Source of the DNA: RYN-111 sp963760125
GTDB lineage: Bacteria; Actinomycetota; Actinomycetes; Mycobacteriales; SCTD01
Reading direction: 5' to 3'
Assembly: GCA_963760125.1 (NCBI GenBank)
Contig: CAVXBV010000007.1
Coordinates: forward strand, 605,817-669,816
DNA: 64,000 nucleotides
The translations under genes and the position numbers were made by a program. The notes under the pieces were generated by a model. It worked only from the letters and a program-made list of their open reading frames with translations. It did no database searches and was not told where the DNA came from. Each line of letters begins with the position of its first letter. The first letter of the stretch is position 1. Below are positions 50,838-58,798 of the stretch, in pieces.

Positions 50838-51130
50838 TCCAGTATCGCCCAGGCTTCGAGCTCGGCGTCGATGACCGCCTGGTCGACGCCATGGGTTGCC
50901 AAGACCCTTGCCAACGCCTCCGGGAAGCGCCGGAACAGGGAGCGCGACGGGGCCAGCGGCATCAGTACGGGGAGGAGCGTCGCTTCGTTCACGAAGAGCG
51001 CGAGCTGCGGTCGTCCCTTAGCGATGGTGGCGTACCAGGAGCCGAGCAGCGTGGTGGACTGGACCTCGGCTGCCGGGTCGGTGAGGCCCACCTTGTCCAA
51101 GAGCGTCTTGGTGGCGTGGACGACGTACAC
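50834..51130 (-). CDS. DUF6933-like protein
   Basis: A 98-residue protein matching the DUF6933 pattern as I recall it: VVHATKTLLDKVGL at the N-terminus, STTLLGSWYATIAKGRPQLA, and FVNEATLLPVLMPLAP. Function unknown. I chose the GTG at 51130, preceded by AGGGTGA, because it places the family motif at the N-terminus; the frame is open up to 51313 but that part looks like shadow sequence. It is coupled to the DUF6159-like gene. The 175-bp interval to the antitoxin operator holds nothing I recognise. Confidence 0.6.
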   Translation of the reverse strand: MYVVHATKTLLDKVGLTDPAAEVQSTTLLGSWYATIAKGRPQLALFVNEATLLPVLMPLAPSRSLFRRFPEALARVLATHGVDQAVIDAELEAWAILE

Positions 51131-51305
51131 GCAGTCACCCTGGCATGAAGCCTGGACGGCGCGCTGGTCGCCTGCCTCGGCTTCAGGCGCTTCCGAGCGA
51201 CGGCCTGCAGATCGAGGTGGACCTGGTTGAGGTCGAGCTGCGTGAGGCGAACGGCTGCAGGTTGCACCGCACCATGATCTCTCGCGATAGGACACAGCAC
51301 CATCC

Positions 51306-51327
51306 CGTACCACGCTTGCGTGGTACG
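51306..51327. promoter_or_regulatory. 22-bp palindromic operator upstream of the toxin-antitoxin pair
   Basis: Perfect arms CGTACCACGC (51306-51315) and GCGTGGTACG (51318-51327) flank TT. The dyad ends 9 bp before the antitoxin ATG, so it probably overlaps the promoter or the 5' leader and is bound by the antitoxin alone or in complex, as usual for type II systems. The palindrome is seen directly; the role is inferred. Confidence 0.6.
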
Positions 51328-51336
51328 TTCTTGAGC

Positions 51337-51759
51337 ATGGATGACCTCGGCGTGCTCGACCGGATCAACGCGCTGCTCGACGCGGAGGACGAGTCGACCG
51401 TGAACACCTCCATGCGGCTGCCCGTTGCCCTGCGCGATGCCGCCGCACTTGCCGTCGACCAGCTCCAGGTGGCGGCCTCGACCACGACCTTGACCGCGAC
51501 CGCACTCCGCGCCGCGCTCGAGACAGCAGTGATGGAAGCGGCCCTCGAGGCGCACTTCGCCCAGCACCCCGGCGCTCGCCCCACGTTGGCCGAGGTCGCC
51601 CTGGCACTCGCCGCCCAGGACGGATCCCCGCTCGCGGATCAGCGCCAGCTCCTCGAGCAGGCGGCTGCCGAGGTCCTCGCGCGCCACCCGGAGGCCGACG
51701 CCGACGACGTGCTGCTGTGGGCCGAGGCGCAGCAGGCGGCCGTCCGACACACCGCGTGA
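51337..51759 (+). CDS. Probable antitoxin of a type II toxin-antitoxin system
   Basis: A 140-residue acidic protein starting MDDLGVLDRINALLDAEDE. The segment STVNTSMRLPVALRDAAALAVDQLQ looks like a ribbon-helix-helix DNA-binding unit (short strand then two helices; written here as the TSMRLPVALRDAAAL core). The rest is helical and Ala-rich. The stop overlaps the PIN-toxin GTG by 4 bp. A strong palindrome precedes the gene. No named antitoxin family recognised. Confidence 0.7.
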   Translation: MDDLGVLDRINALLDAEDESTVNTSMRLPVALRDAAALAVDQLQVAASTTTLTATALRAALETAVMEAALEAHFAQHPGARPTLAEVALALAAQDGSPLADQRQLLEQAAAEVLARHPEADADDVLLWAEAQQAAVRHTA

Positions 51760-52166
51760 GGACTGTGCTGCTCGACAACGAGGCCGTGAAGGCCCTTGCC
51801 GATGCGAGCCACCCCGAGCACCGAACCGTGGTCGCCCACCTGCAGGCCGTGACGTCGCGCAGGCGCAAGGGAACGCTGTCCAGAGCCATGGTCGCGACGG
51901 CCGTCCGGGTCGAGGCCGGCTGGGACCGCTCTCAGCCCGGCTCGGCAGCGATCAACCGCTTCCGGGTGCAGGACGCCGCGCTCGACGCCGCAAGCGCCAA
52001 CGTGGCCGCCGCCCTCGTCAACCAAACCGGCGTCAGCGTCGCCGACGCCCACGTCGGCGCGGTCATCCGAAGCCTCACCGGCGATGAGGTCGTCGTGCTC
52101 ACCAGCGACCCGGACGACATGGTCCGCGTCTCGACCCCACGACCCATCACCGCCGTGCGTATCTAA
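51756..52166 (+). CDS. PIN-domain toxin-like ribonuclease
   Basis: A 136-residue PIN-like protein. The first acidic position is in VLLDNEAVKALA, the second in TAVRVEAGWDR, the third in SVADAHVGAVI and the last in VLTSDPDDM, the usual PIN order. PIN toxins of type II systems cleave tRNA or rRNA. The first motif is LLDNEA, slightly unlike VapC (LLDTxx), so it belongs to a less common PIN branch. It is translationally coupled to the antitoxin and runs up to the end of the decayed integrase. Confidence 0.75.
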   Translation: MRTVLLDNEAVKALADASHPEHRTVVAHLQAVTSRRRKGTLSRAMVATAVRVEAGWDRSQPGSAAINRFRVQDAALDAASANVAAALVNQTGVSVADAHVGAVIRSLTGDEVVVLTSDPDDMVRVSTPRPITAVRI

Positions 52167-52909
52167 CACACCACCCGCAGGCCGCGCCGGGCTGCCTTTG
52201 CCGCCGCGAGCCGGTCCAGGGCCCGCTCATCGGCATGCGGCATGGCGTGCCCGTCCTCATCAGCGTTCGCGTCGATGGGTGCGCGGTCAGGTGGGTCCGG
52301 AGGATCTCGACGGTCTCTGCGTCGAGCCCGAGCCGGCGCTTGCGGCCGCCCTTCGGCAGCCCTTCGGCAGCCCGATTGTCCAGTTGCCACGCCCGTCGAG
52401 CTTCAGGCTCTGCTCCACCAGCACCGAGCCGCGTGCCAGGTCGAGATTGCCAACGGGCCAGCCAGCCGCCTCGCCCCAGCGCAGGCCGGTCTCGGAGACG
52501 AGCTTGATCATCGGGTACCAGTACGGCATCTGGCTTGCCACGATCGCCAGGAAGTCTTCTCGTTGGTCGAGGGTGAGGAAGACGCGAGCGTCCAACCCCT
52601 TGTCAGGGAGGTTGACAGTCCATTTGCCAATGAGGCTGACGGGGATGTGCCGGTCGAGCGCGGCGTACTTCATGATCGTCGACAGCGTCGAGTACCAGGA
52701 ATGGATCGTCTCGGCGGCTCACGGCCCAGCTTCGGGTTTGTGAAGCCTGGGTCGTCGAGCCGGGTCAGCAGCGCTCGTACCCGCTCTGTGGCGATCTTCG
52801 GGTAGGTCCCGTCCGTGGCGGTCGCGCCGGTGTCGCGTTCGCGGAAGTACACCGTGCTGCGGACCTGTCCGCGGGAGTTCGTGCGGTTCTTCTGCCAAGC
52901 ACTGGCCAT
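52163..52909 (-). pseudogene. Frameshifted tyrosine integrase remnant
   Basis: Integrase-like segments occur in different frames. The N-terminal part (from 52909) reads MASAWQKNRTNSRGQVRST and contains VYFRERDTG, an arm-binding domain. After a frameshift near 52700 the core-binding and catalytic start follows: IMKYAALDRHIPVSLIGKW and then SETGLRWGEAAGW with the first catalytic Arg. An 11-bp duplication at 52349-52370 shifts the frame again, after LPKG, and the HxxR and Tyr motifs are not found. It starts about 120 bp from the 3' end of tRNA-Val(GAC), the usual place for an integrase beside its attachment site. It is inactive as it stands. Confidence 0.8.
52349..52370. repeat. 11-bp tandem duplication inside the integrase remnant
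   Basis: CCCTTCGGCAG is present twice in a row (52349-52359 and 52360-52370). Removing one copy joins the two integrase reading frames (TIGLPKGGRKRRLGLDAET), so the duplication itself is a disabling frameshift mutation, probably from replication slippage. Confidence 0.8.
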
Positions 52910-52937
52910 GGGAGCGGCTCCTGCTCGCCGGTCGACA

Positions 52938-52970
52938 ATGACCGCAGGCTTGCGGTCATTTTGCGGTCAT
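52938..52970. repeat. Hairpin with an extra half-site upstream of the integrase remnant
   Basis: ATGACCGCA (52938-52946) and TGCGGTCAT (52951-52959) form a perfect 9-bp stem with a 4-base loop. TGCGGTCAT is repeated once more at 52962-52970. The cluster lies between the integrase start and the tRNA-Val 3' end, where arm-type integrase or excisionase sites would be expected. Confidence 0.45.
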
Positions 52971-53028
52971 GACCGACGCTCCCAGCCCTGTCAAGGTTGC
53001 TCTATGCCCTCTGACCTGGCCTTTTGTG

Positions 53029-53102
53029 TGGGCGATACAGGACTTGAACCTGTGACCTCTTCCGTGTCAGGGAAGCGCGCTACCAGACTGCGCCAATCGC
53101 CC
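53029..53102 (-). tRNA. tRNA-Val (GAC)
   Basis: A complete cloverleaf on the minus strand: acceptor GGGCGAT/ATCGCCC, D arm GGCGCAGTCTGGTAGCGC, anticodon stem CTTCC/GGAAG with loop CTGACAC (anticodon GAC) and T arm with GGTTCAAGTCC. Discriminator A. CCA is not encoded. Its 3' end faces the integrase remnant, so it is the probable attachment site of that element. Confidence 0.95.
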
Positions 53103-53142
53103 GTGCTGTTCAGTTGTGGGCCGTACCGGTGCCGTGCAGGAG

Positions 53143-53214
53143 AGGCCGGGGCGGGAATCGAACCCGCGTACAGGGATTTGCAGTCCCTTGCCTAAGCCAC
53201 TCGGCCACCCGGCC
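53143..53214 (-). tRNA. tRNA-Cys (GCA)
   Basis: Minus strand; acceptor GGCCGGG/CCCGGCC, anticodon stem AGGGA/TCCCT with loop CTGCAAA (anticodon GCA), T arm GCGGGTTCGATTCCCGC. The discriminator is U, as expected for cysteine tRNA. CCA is not encoded. It lies 41 bp from tRNA-Val(GAC) and 20 bp from tRNA-Gly, so the three may be one transcript. Confidence 0.95.
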
Positions 53215-53233
53215 GGGAGGCGCAATCACACCG

Positions 53234-53306
53234 AGCGGACGACGGGATTCGAACCCGCGACCCCAACCTTGGCAAGGTTGTGCTCTACCAACTGAGCTAC
53301 GTCCAC
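53234..53306 (-). tRNA. tRNA-Gly (GCC)
   Basis: Minus strand; acceptor GTGGACG/CGTCCGC (one G-U pair), D arm with GCTCAGTTGGTAGAGC, anticodon stem CAACC/GGTTG with loop TTGCCAA (anticodon GCC), T arm GCGGGTTCGAATCCCGT. First of three tRNAs in transcription order (Gly, Cys, Val). CCA is not encoded. Confidence 0.95.
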
Positions 53307-53374
53307 ATCGATCAGGAAGTGCTGTCCGCACCGCTGACGACGAGTGGGAACACTAGCAGAACCGCGGCGTCGGC

Positions 53375-53824
53375 TCAGGTCTCGGGCTGGGCCCACAGCA
53401 GCAGCGCCAGCTCGGCGTCGACGTCCACATGGTCGCCCTCGCTGCCGGTGGGGACCGCCTCGTAGGTGAGGGTCAGGAACTCCACCAGCTCGGACAGCGG
53501 GATCTCGAAGCGGGCGCGACCGGACGGCGAGCTCAGGGACAGCGACACGGCCGCGCCGCCGCTCGCTGACGGGGAAGGCCACACCTGCACGTCACCCTGG
53601 CCCACGGGGGCGTCGACGCCCTCGGTGAGCAGTTGTCGGGCGAACGTCCACTCGACCACATCCGGCACGCCCCCGGGCGACGCCGTCCCCGTGTGGAAAG
53701 CCACCGTGACCGCGTACGGGTCGTTGACGTCGTAGGACAAGGAGGAGCGGACGGGGACCGTGGTCGCCTCGGGGACGACAAGGGTGAGGACCAGCTCGGA
53801 CCGGACCGTCGTGGGATGCGCCAT
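53375..53824 (-). CDS. SsgA/SsgB-family cell division and sporulation regulator
   Basis: A 149-residue SALP-family protein. VPVRSSLSYDVNDPYAVTVAFHTG matches the family core (given here as SYDVNDPYAVTVAFHTG). VVEWTFARQLLTEGVDAP and GDVQVWPSPS follow, then the C-terminal DHVDVDAELALLL. SsgB recruits FtsZ to septum sites in Streptomyces; members occur only in certain actinobacterial lineages, so the gene is also a taxonomic clue. ATG 53824 is preceded by GGAGGT at 6 bp. It lies just upstream-to-downstream of the Gly-Cys-Val tRNA group on the same strand. Confidence 0.9.
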   Translation of the reverse strand: MAHPTTVRSELVLTLVVPEATTVPVRSSLSYDVNDPYAVTVAFHTGTASPGGVPDVVEWTFARQLLTEGVDAPVGQGDVQVWPSPSASGGAAVSLSLSSPSGRARFEIPLSELVEFLTLTYEAVPTGSEGDHVDVDAELALLLWAQPET

Positions 53825-54017
53825 CGCTGTACCTCCAAGGACCGCCGCGGGGGGAGCGGTTCAATTCGTGCATCCCCGCTGTACGCGCTCCTGAACCGCC
53901 GCAGCGGGTGATCCTCACGGCAGTCTCGAGGCAGTGACGAGCCGCTCCCCGGGGTAGCGTGACGGGGAAATGTCGGCTCCTACCCATCCGTAGAGGCCGC
54001 TTCCGCGAACGACAGGT

Positions 54018-54707
54018 GTGCTCACCGCCGTGACGACCCCCAGGACGCGTGCCGAGGCTCGCCGTGCCCTGGACAGTTCAGGCCGCCCGACGGCGTACGA
54101 CGGTCTCGATGACCGTGCGCTCATGGCGCGGGTCACTGAGGGTGATGCTGGCGCGCTCGAGGCGCTCTATGGCCGCTACGGCCGCGCGTGCTACGGCCTG
54201 GCTCGGCGCATCCTCACCGATGAGCAGTTCGCCCAGGACGTCGTGCAAGAGGTGTTCCTCACCGTCTGGCGTGACGCAGCCCGCTTCGACGCCTCGCGCG
54301 GCGGCTTCTCCACCTGGCTGCTGTCCATGACGCACCACAAGGCCGTCGACGCCGTACGCCGCGAGGAGAACCTCCGCAAGCGGCGCACGACGGCCGAGAT
54401 CCTTGAGGAGCGCGAACCCGATGGGCCCCGCGTCCACGACGAGGTGTGGTCGACGTTGCGCCGCGAGCGGGTCCGCGAGGCGATGCAGACCCTGCCTGAG
54501 GTGCAGAAGGAGGCGCTGGTCCTGGCCTACTTCGGCGGCTACACGCAGCGCGAGATCGCCGGCCTCACTGACACCCCGCTCGGCACCGTGAAGACGCGAA
54601 TGCTCGCGGGGATGAAGCGCCTGAAGTCTTCGCTCGAGGGACTCAACGACACCGCCCCCGATACCGATCCCTTTGACGCCGACGACAACGTGAGGAACGC
54701 ACCGTGA
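54018..54707 (+). CDS. ECF sigma factor (SigK-like)
   Basis: A 229-residue sigma factor. Region 2: ALYGRYGRACYGLARRIL, then EQFAQDVVQEVFLTVWRDA and STWLLSMTHHKAVDAVRRE. Region 4: TLPEVQKEALVLAYFGGYTQ, then LGTVKTRMLAGMKRLK. This matches the SigK type paired with RskA anti-sigma factors. GTG 54018 or an internal GTG four codons later starts it. Its stop overlaps the anti-sigma ATG/GTG by 4 bp. It lies 193 bp from the divergent SsgB-like gene. Confidence 0.93.
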   Translation: MLTAVTTPRTRAEARRALDSSGRPTAYDGLDDRALMARVTEGDAGALEALYGRYGRACYGLARRILTDEQFAQDVVQEVFLTVWRDAARFDASRGGFSTWLLSMTHHKAVDAVRREENLRKRRTTAEILEEREPDGPRVHDEVWSTLRRERVREAMQTLPEVQKEALVLAYFGGYTQREIAGLTDTPLGTVKTRMLAGMKRLKSSLEGLNDTAPDTDPFDADDNVRNAP

Positions 54708-55507
54708 CCACCGCCGACCGTTCGCACGAGCTCTACGAGGAGCTCGCTGTGGGTCATGCCCTGAGTGCCCTCGAGCCCGAGGACGAGCAGTCCTTCCTCG
54801 CCCACCTGCCGTCCTGCGCCGCCTGCGAGCAGGCCCTGGTCGAGCACACCCAGACCCTCGGTCACCTCGCGTACGGCGTGGAGCAGGCCTCCCCGCCGGA
54901 GAGCGTGCTGTCCGGCATCCTCGCCGGTGTCCATGCGTCGGGTCGCGCCGGGGAGTTCCCCGCGCCGGCTGTCGCCGAGCCTGCTGTGGCCTCGTTGGAC
55001 CAGGCCCGGGAGCGCCGCCGGGCGCGCACCGTCCGCGCCACCACGGCTTTGCTGGGTGCGGCGGCGTCCCTCGTGCTCGTGGTCGCCCTGGTGTTCGTGA
55101 ACCGGGGTCTGCAGTCCGAGAACCGCACCATCCAGGCCAGCGACGCGGCACTGCAGACCGCAGTCGGAAGTCTTGTGCACACGGGGTCGGCGGCGGTCGA
55201 CCTCAGCGGCGACAAGGGCCAGAAGGCGGTCGCGGTCATGGACGGCGCACGCATGAGCCTGGTCGTCGACGGCTTGCCCGTGAACGACCGCGAGAACAGC
55301 ACCTACGTCCTGTGGCAGCGCAGCCGCTCCGGCGTCGTCCTGGCCGTGGGGACCTTCGACGTGACCGGCGACGGGGTGTCCGTCGTCAAGGGTCTGCAGC
55401 TCAACGGTGAGCCTTCCGAGGTGACGCGACTGATCGTCACCCGCGAGGCGGGCCGCGTCGCCCCCCAAGCCGCCGCAGGCGCGTCGGTCGTGTCCGGGGA
55501 CGTCTGA
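54704..55507 (+). CDS. RskA-like anti-sigma factor
   Basis: A 267-residue protein with N-terminal sigma-binding helices and a HLPSCAACEQAL zinc-type motif (residues about 30-41), one membrane segment (about 109-128) and a C-terminal RskA domain (STYVLWQRSRSGVVLAVGTF, then RLIVTREAG). RskA domains face outward and receive the signal that leads to proteolysis. It is coupled by overlap to the sigma factor. A PGPGW protein follows 3 bp downstream. Confidence 0.9.
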   Translation: MTTADRSHELYEELAVGHALSALEPEDEQSFLAHLPSCAACEQALVEHTQTLGHLAYGVEQASPPESVLSGILAGVHASGRAGEFPAPAVAEPAVASLDQARERRRARTVRATTALLGAAASLVLVVALVFVNRGLQSENRTIQASDAALQTAVGSLVHTGSAAVDLSGDKGQKAVAVMDGARMSLVVDGLPVNDRENSTYVLWQRSRSGVVLAVGTFDVTGDGVSVVKGLQLNGEPSEVTRLIVTREAGRVAPQAAAGASVVSGDV

Positions 55508-55510
55508 CCG

Positions 55511-55876
55511 GTGGGTCGGCTCACCGAGCACCGTCACGTCCGGCGGGTCCCCGGCGGAGCGACCTCCGTACGGGTTGGCGTGTTCCTGCTCGGGCTCGCC
55601 TTCATCCTGCTCGGTCTGGTTCTGTCGGTCCTACCCGGCCCGTTCACCATCCCGCCCGTGCTCCTGGGGCTGCTGATCTGGTCGCTGGAGTTCGCCTTCG
55701 CCGAGCGGTGGCTGATGCGCATCCGAGGGCAGGCCGAGGACGCCTGGGCAGGCGCCAAGGCCCGTCCGTGGCGGGCGGTGGGCAGCCTCGCCCTCAGCCT
55801 CACGGCGCTCGTCGCGGCCCTCGTCCTCGCGAGCAAGTACGACCTCGTGGATCGTGTGACCGGGATGGTCCTGTGA
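55511..55876 (+). CDS. PGPGW-type small transmembrane protein
   Basis: A 121-residue protein with two closely spaced hydrophobic stretches (about 22-62) and a further one (about 92-106). The first region GLVLSVLPGPFTIPPVLLGL contains the P-G-P motif of this actinobacterial family. Function unknown. GTG 55511 follows the anti-sigma stop by 3 bp, so it belongs to the same transcript. Confidence 0.75.
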   Translation: MGRLTEHRHVRRVPGGATSVRVGVFLLGLAFILLGLVLSVLPGPFTIPPVLLGLLIWSLEFAFAERWLMRIRGQAEDAWAGAKARPWRAVGSLALSLTALVAALVLASKYDLVDRVTGMVL

Positions 55877-55923
55877 CACTCCGGCCGGACCTCGCTGTGC
55901 GCTAGGGTCGTGCGCGCGCCTTC

Positions 55924-55997
55924 GGGCGATTAGCTCAGTTGGTTAGAGCGCTCGCCTCACACGCGAGAGGTCACTGGTTCGAGTCCAGTATCGCCCA
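55924..55997 (+). tRNA. tRNA-Val (CAC)
   Basis: Plus strand; acceptor GGGCGAT/ATCGCCC, D arm GCTCAGTTGGTTAGAGC, anticodon stem CTCGC/GCGAG with loop CTCACAC (anticodon CAC), T arm CTGGTTCGAGTCCAG. Discriminator A and CCA is encoded (55998-56000), unlike the three minus-strand tRNAs nearby. Gene content changes to accessory on its 3' side, so it is a probable island attachment site. Confidence 0.95.
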
Positions 55998-56002
55998 CCA
56001 GT

Positions 56003-56040
56003 AAACCCGCAGGTCAGAGCATATGACCGGCGGGTTTTTT
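56003..56040 (+). terminator. Rho-independent terminator after tRNA-Val (CAC)
   Basis: AAACCCGCAGGTCA and TGACCGGCGGGTTT pair with one mismatch around a 7-base loop and are followed by a run of T. It begins 3 bp after the encoded CCA end and should stop tRNA transcription. Confidence 0.9.
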
Positions 56041-56295
56041 GTTGCCCGTGCCCCTATTCGTGCCCCTATCCCGGAGGAGGCTGAGGCAGTGTGATCGGGC
56101 GCACAGCGCGATGGTGACACGCGGGGAGGCCTTGGCTGCCCCGCGGCAGCGAGCGCCGTTATGGTCGTCAAAGGCCGAGGCCATCGTGCTTGCGCCTGCG
56201 TGATGCACCTATAGGAGCGGAGAGTCCTGTCGACCGGCACGAGCCTCGTTCGTCGGGTGACGGGGCGCAGCTGAGTCTCATGGGCGACCTGGACG
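56041..56295. other. Island edge with two 11-bp direct repeats, no gene assigned
   Basis: CGTGCCCCTAT occurs at 56047-56057 and 56059-56069 (12-bp period). On the minus strand this reads GIGARIGARATK and continues into the terminator, like the end of an actinobacterial integrase, but no integrase body follows. The rest up to the TOTE protein start holds no feature I can support. The interval is a candidate attachment or scar region. Confidence 0.4.
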
Positions 56296-58623
56296 ATGCG
56301 GTCCCGGATCGCGGAACTCGAAGCCGACAACGAGCACCTACGCGGGATGCTGAAGATCTCGGAGCAGGAGAGCAAGCGCCCCGGGGCCGCGCCGACGGTG
56401 ATGTTCGACGCCGCTCCGGGGACGGTCACTGCGGCGTCGTCCGCGAGGGAGAAGGTCGCCTTCTACGCGACCCTGTTCCGGGCTCGCAGCGACGTGTACG
56501 CGGTCCGGTGGGACAGCGACCGCACCGGACGCGGCGGCTGGATGCCCGCCGTACTTGGCGGGTTCCGCAAGGGCGTTCGCCCAGCCGATCGGCACTACCT
56601 GCCTTTGACGGAGGAGGTGGTCACCCGGCACCTGTCCGGTGACCTGGAGATCGGGCTGTACCCGCTGCTCGACAACGACCGGTGCCACTGGGTCGCCGCC
56701 GACTTCGACGGCGCTACGGCTCTGCTCGATGCCCTGGCGTACTTCAAGGCCGCTCGTGCGTACGGCGTGACCGCGGCGCTGGAGGTGTCACGCTCGGGAG
56801 CGGGCGCGCACGTCTGGGTCTTCTTCACCTCGGGGGTGCCCGCGGCTCAAGCAAGGCAGCTGGGCACGGGATTCTTGCGGGAGGCCATGACCATGGCGGG
56901 ACGGCTGAACCTGGCGAGCTACGACCGGCTCTTCCCGTCGCAGGACCTACTTCCGGCTGGCGGTATCGGCAACCTGATCGCTGCCCCTCTTCAAGGTCGC
57001 CGTCGCCGTACGGGTACGACGGTGTTCCTGGACCTGGCGACTCTCGAACCGCACGAAGACCCGTGGGGCTACCTCTCCTCACTCCCGCGGCTCACCCCTG
57101 CGGAGCTGGCGCGTGTCGTGACAAGGCTCGGGACCCTGCGCACCGGCAGCGGCGTGGACAAGGTCGTCACGTCGAGTGCGACGAAAATCGACGTACCTGT
57201 GCCAAACAGGGTTGAGGTCGAGCTCGGCGGCACGCTGCGGGTCAAGGCGGCGTCCCTACCGCCGGCAATGCTCGCGACTCTGCGCCACGCCGCGTCGATG
57301 CCCAACCCCGCCTTTTACGACCGGGAGCGGCGTCGGCAGTCGACGTGGGACACGCCCCGCTTCCTCCGCCTGTACGACGAGACGGTGGAGGGTGACCTCC
57401 TGCTGCCCCGTGGCATGCACGACCGGCTCGTGGCGCTGCTCGAGCGCGCGGGGAGCAAGATGGCTGTGACGGCGGATCTGCGTAGCGACGGAAGCCCGCA
57501 GGACTTCTCCTGCTCGGCGACGCTGACGCCGGAGCAGCAGGCAGCACACCAGGCGGCGCTCGGTCACGATCTCGGGTTGCTGGTGGCGCCACCCGGCGCG
57601 GGCAAGACCGTGATGGCGAGCGTGGTTATCGCTTCCCTGGGCGTCTCGACCCTGGTCCTCGTTGACCGCAAGGCGCTGGCCGACCAATGGCGGAAGCGCC
57701 TACATGAGCTGCTCGGCGTCAAGGTCGGGCAGCGCGGCGGCGGAAGGACCAAGACCACCGGCGTCCTCGACATCGCGACCCTCCAGACCCTGGCCCGCGA
57801 CGAAGACGTCGCCTCGTGGACCAAGGACTACGGCCTGGTCGTTGTCGACGAGTGCCATCACGTACCCGCAGCGGCGTTCACGCACGCGGTCTCCCAGATC
57901 CCTGCGCGTCGCTGGCTCGGACTCACCGCGACGCCTTACCGCCGCGACCAGCTCGATGACCTCATCGCGCTGCAGATCGGGCCGATCCGGCACACGGTGG
58001 CCAGGGCGACGCGAGACACCCTTACGTCCGTCGAAGCCCCCGTTCCGGACCCCGTTCTGCATGTCCATCCCACCCGGTACACCTACTCCGGTGACGCGAC
58101 CCCGCAGTCGCCCGGGGGCATGGCGGTGATCTACCGCGACCTCGTCGCTGACGACGACCGCCTTCAGCAAGTCGTGCAGGACGTCCTCGACGCCACCGGG
58201 CGCGGGCGCCACTGCTTGGTCCTCACCCAGTGGACCAGCCATCTGGAACGGCTCACCGCGGAACTCACCCAACGAGGACGCCCGCCGGTGGTTCTCCGTG
58301 GAGGCATGGGCGTGAAGCAACGAGCCGCCGCGCTGGCTCAACTGGAGCATCCGACGGCGGACGAGCCTCTCTTGGTCGTCGCCACCGGGCCGTTCGTAGG
58401 CGAGGGCTTCGATTGTCCCGTGCTGGACGCGCTCTTCCTTGCCGCACCGATCGCGTTCAAGGGCAGGCTGGTGCAGTACGTCGGGCGGATCCTGCGGCCC
58501 TACCCCGGCAAGCTGACCGCTGAGGTTCACGACTACCACGACGTGCAGGAAGGTGTTCTCGCGTCCTCGCTGTCCAAGCGGGCGCTCGGCTACGTCAGCC
58601 TGGGCTTCCCGGATCCCCGCTGA
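56296..58623 (+). CDS. TOTE-type AEP primase fused to SF2 helicase
   Basis: A 775-residue protein. A short coiled coil (RIAELEADNEHLRGML) opens it. An archaeo-eukaryotic primase domain spans about 45-290 with catalytic DFD at 136-138, SRSGAGAHVWVFF (His near 172) and DRLFPSQDLLPAGGIGNLIA. An SF2 helicase follows: Walker A APPGAGKT (431-438), DECHH (from 518), GLTATPYRRD, VGRILRPYPGK. This is the architecture called TOTE conflict-system primase-helicase in domain databases, predicted to act in defence or conflict on DNA or RNA. ATG 56296 gives the coiled coil at the N-terminus. No separate nuclease or toxin gene is directly fused; the next gene is an AAA/DUF4143 ATPase. Confidence 0.85.
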   Translation: MRSRIAELEADNEHLRGMLKISEQESKRPGAAPTVMFDAAPGTVTAASSAREKVAFYATLFRARSDVYAVRWDSDRTGRGGWMPAVLGGFRKGVRPADRHYLPLTEEVVTRHLSGDLEIGLYPLLDNDRCHWVAADFDGATALLDALAYFKAARAYGVTAALEVSRSGAGAHVWVFFTSGVPAAQARQLGTGFLREAMTMAGRLNLASYDRLFPSQDLLPAGGIGNLIAAPLQGRRRRTGTTVFLDLATLEPHEDPWGYLSSLPRLTPAELARVVTRLGTLRTGSGVDKVVTSSATKIDVPVPNRVEVELGGTLRVKAASLPPAMLATLRHAASMPNPAFYDRERRRQSTWDTPRFLRLYDETVEGDLLLPRGMHDRLVALLERAGSKMAVTADLRSDGSPQDFSCSATLTPEQQAAHQAALGHDLGLLVAPPGAGKTVMASVVIASLGVSTLVLVDRKALADQWRKRLHELLGVKVGQRGGGRTKTTGVLDIATLQTLARDEDVASWTKDYGLVVVDECHHVPAAAFTHAVSQIPARRWLGLTATPYRRDQLDDLIALQIGPIRHTVARATRDTLTSVEAPVPDPVLHVHPTRYTYSGDATPQSPGGMAVIYRDLVADDDRLQQVVQDVLDATGRGRHCLVLTQWTSHLERLTAELTQRGRPPVVLRGGMGVKQRAAALAQLEHPTADEPLLVVATGPFVGEGFDCPVLDALFLAAPIAFKGRLVQYVGRILRPYPGKLTAEVHDYHDVQEGVLASSLSKRALGYVSLGFPDPR

Positions 58624-58736
58624 CACTGTTCGCCGGTTCGCGGGCGGAGGTCCTGAGCCGGTGCCGCTCCCCGAGAAAGGTCGCGTCCGCTGCGGGTAAG
58701 GACCGTCAATCGCTGGCCAGCGCTCGTACTCGCATG

Positions 58737-58798
58737 GCGCGGATCGGTAGCGAAGTTCGGCGCGGAACGGTAGCGCAACCCTGCGCGAAATGGTAGCG
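58737..58798. repeat. Three 16-bp direct repeats with exact 23-bp spacing
   Basis: GCGCGGATCGGTAGCG (58737-58752), GCGCGGAACGGTAGCG (58760-58775) and GCGCGAAATGGTAGCG (58783-58798) start exactly 23 bp apart. The last six bases GTAGCG are invariant. They lie 31-92 bp before the ATPase ATG. The regular spacing (a bit over two helical turns) suggests cooperative binding of a regulator, or iterons. Confidence 0.6.

Noticed and set aside
51145..51336. N-terminal extension of the antitoxin through the palindrome
   Set aside because: The extension would read through the operator, is Arg-rich and lacks a ribosome site; ATG 51337 is favoured.
55971..56429. A 152-residue minus-strand protein ending WAILDSNQ
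   Set aside because: Its C-terminus is read through the tRNA-Val gene, a well-known annotation artefact, and its N-terminus is opposite the TOTE coiled coil.
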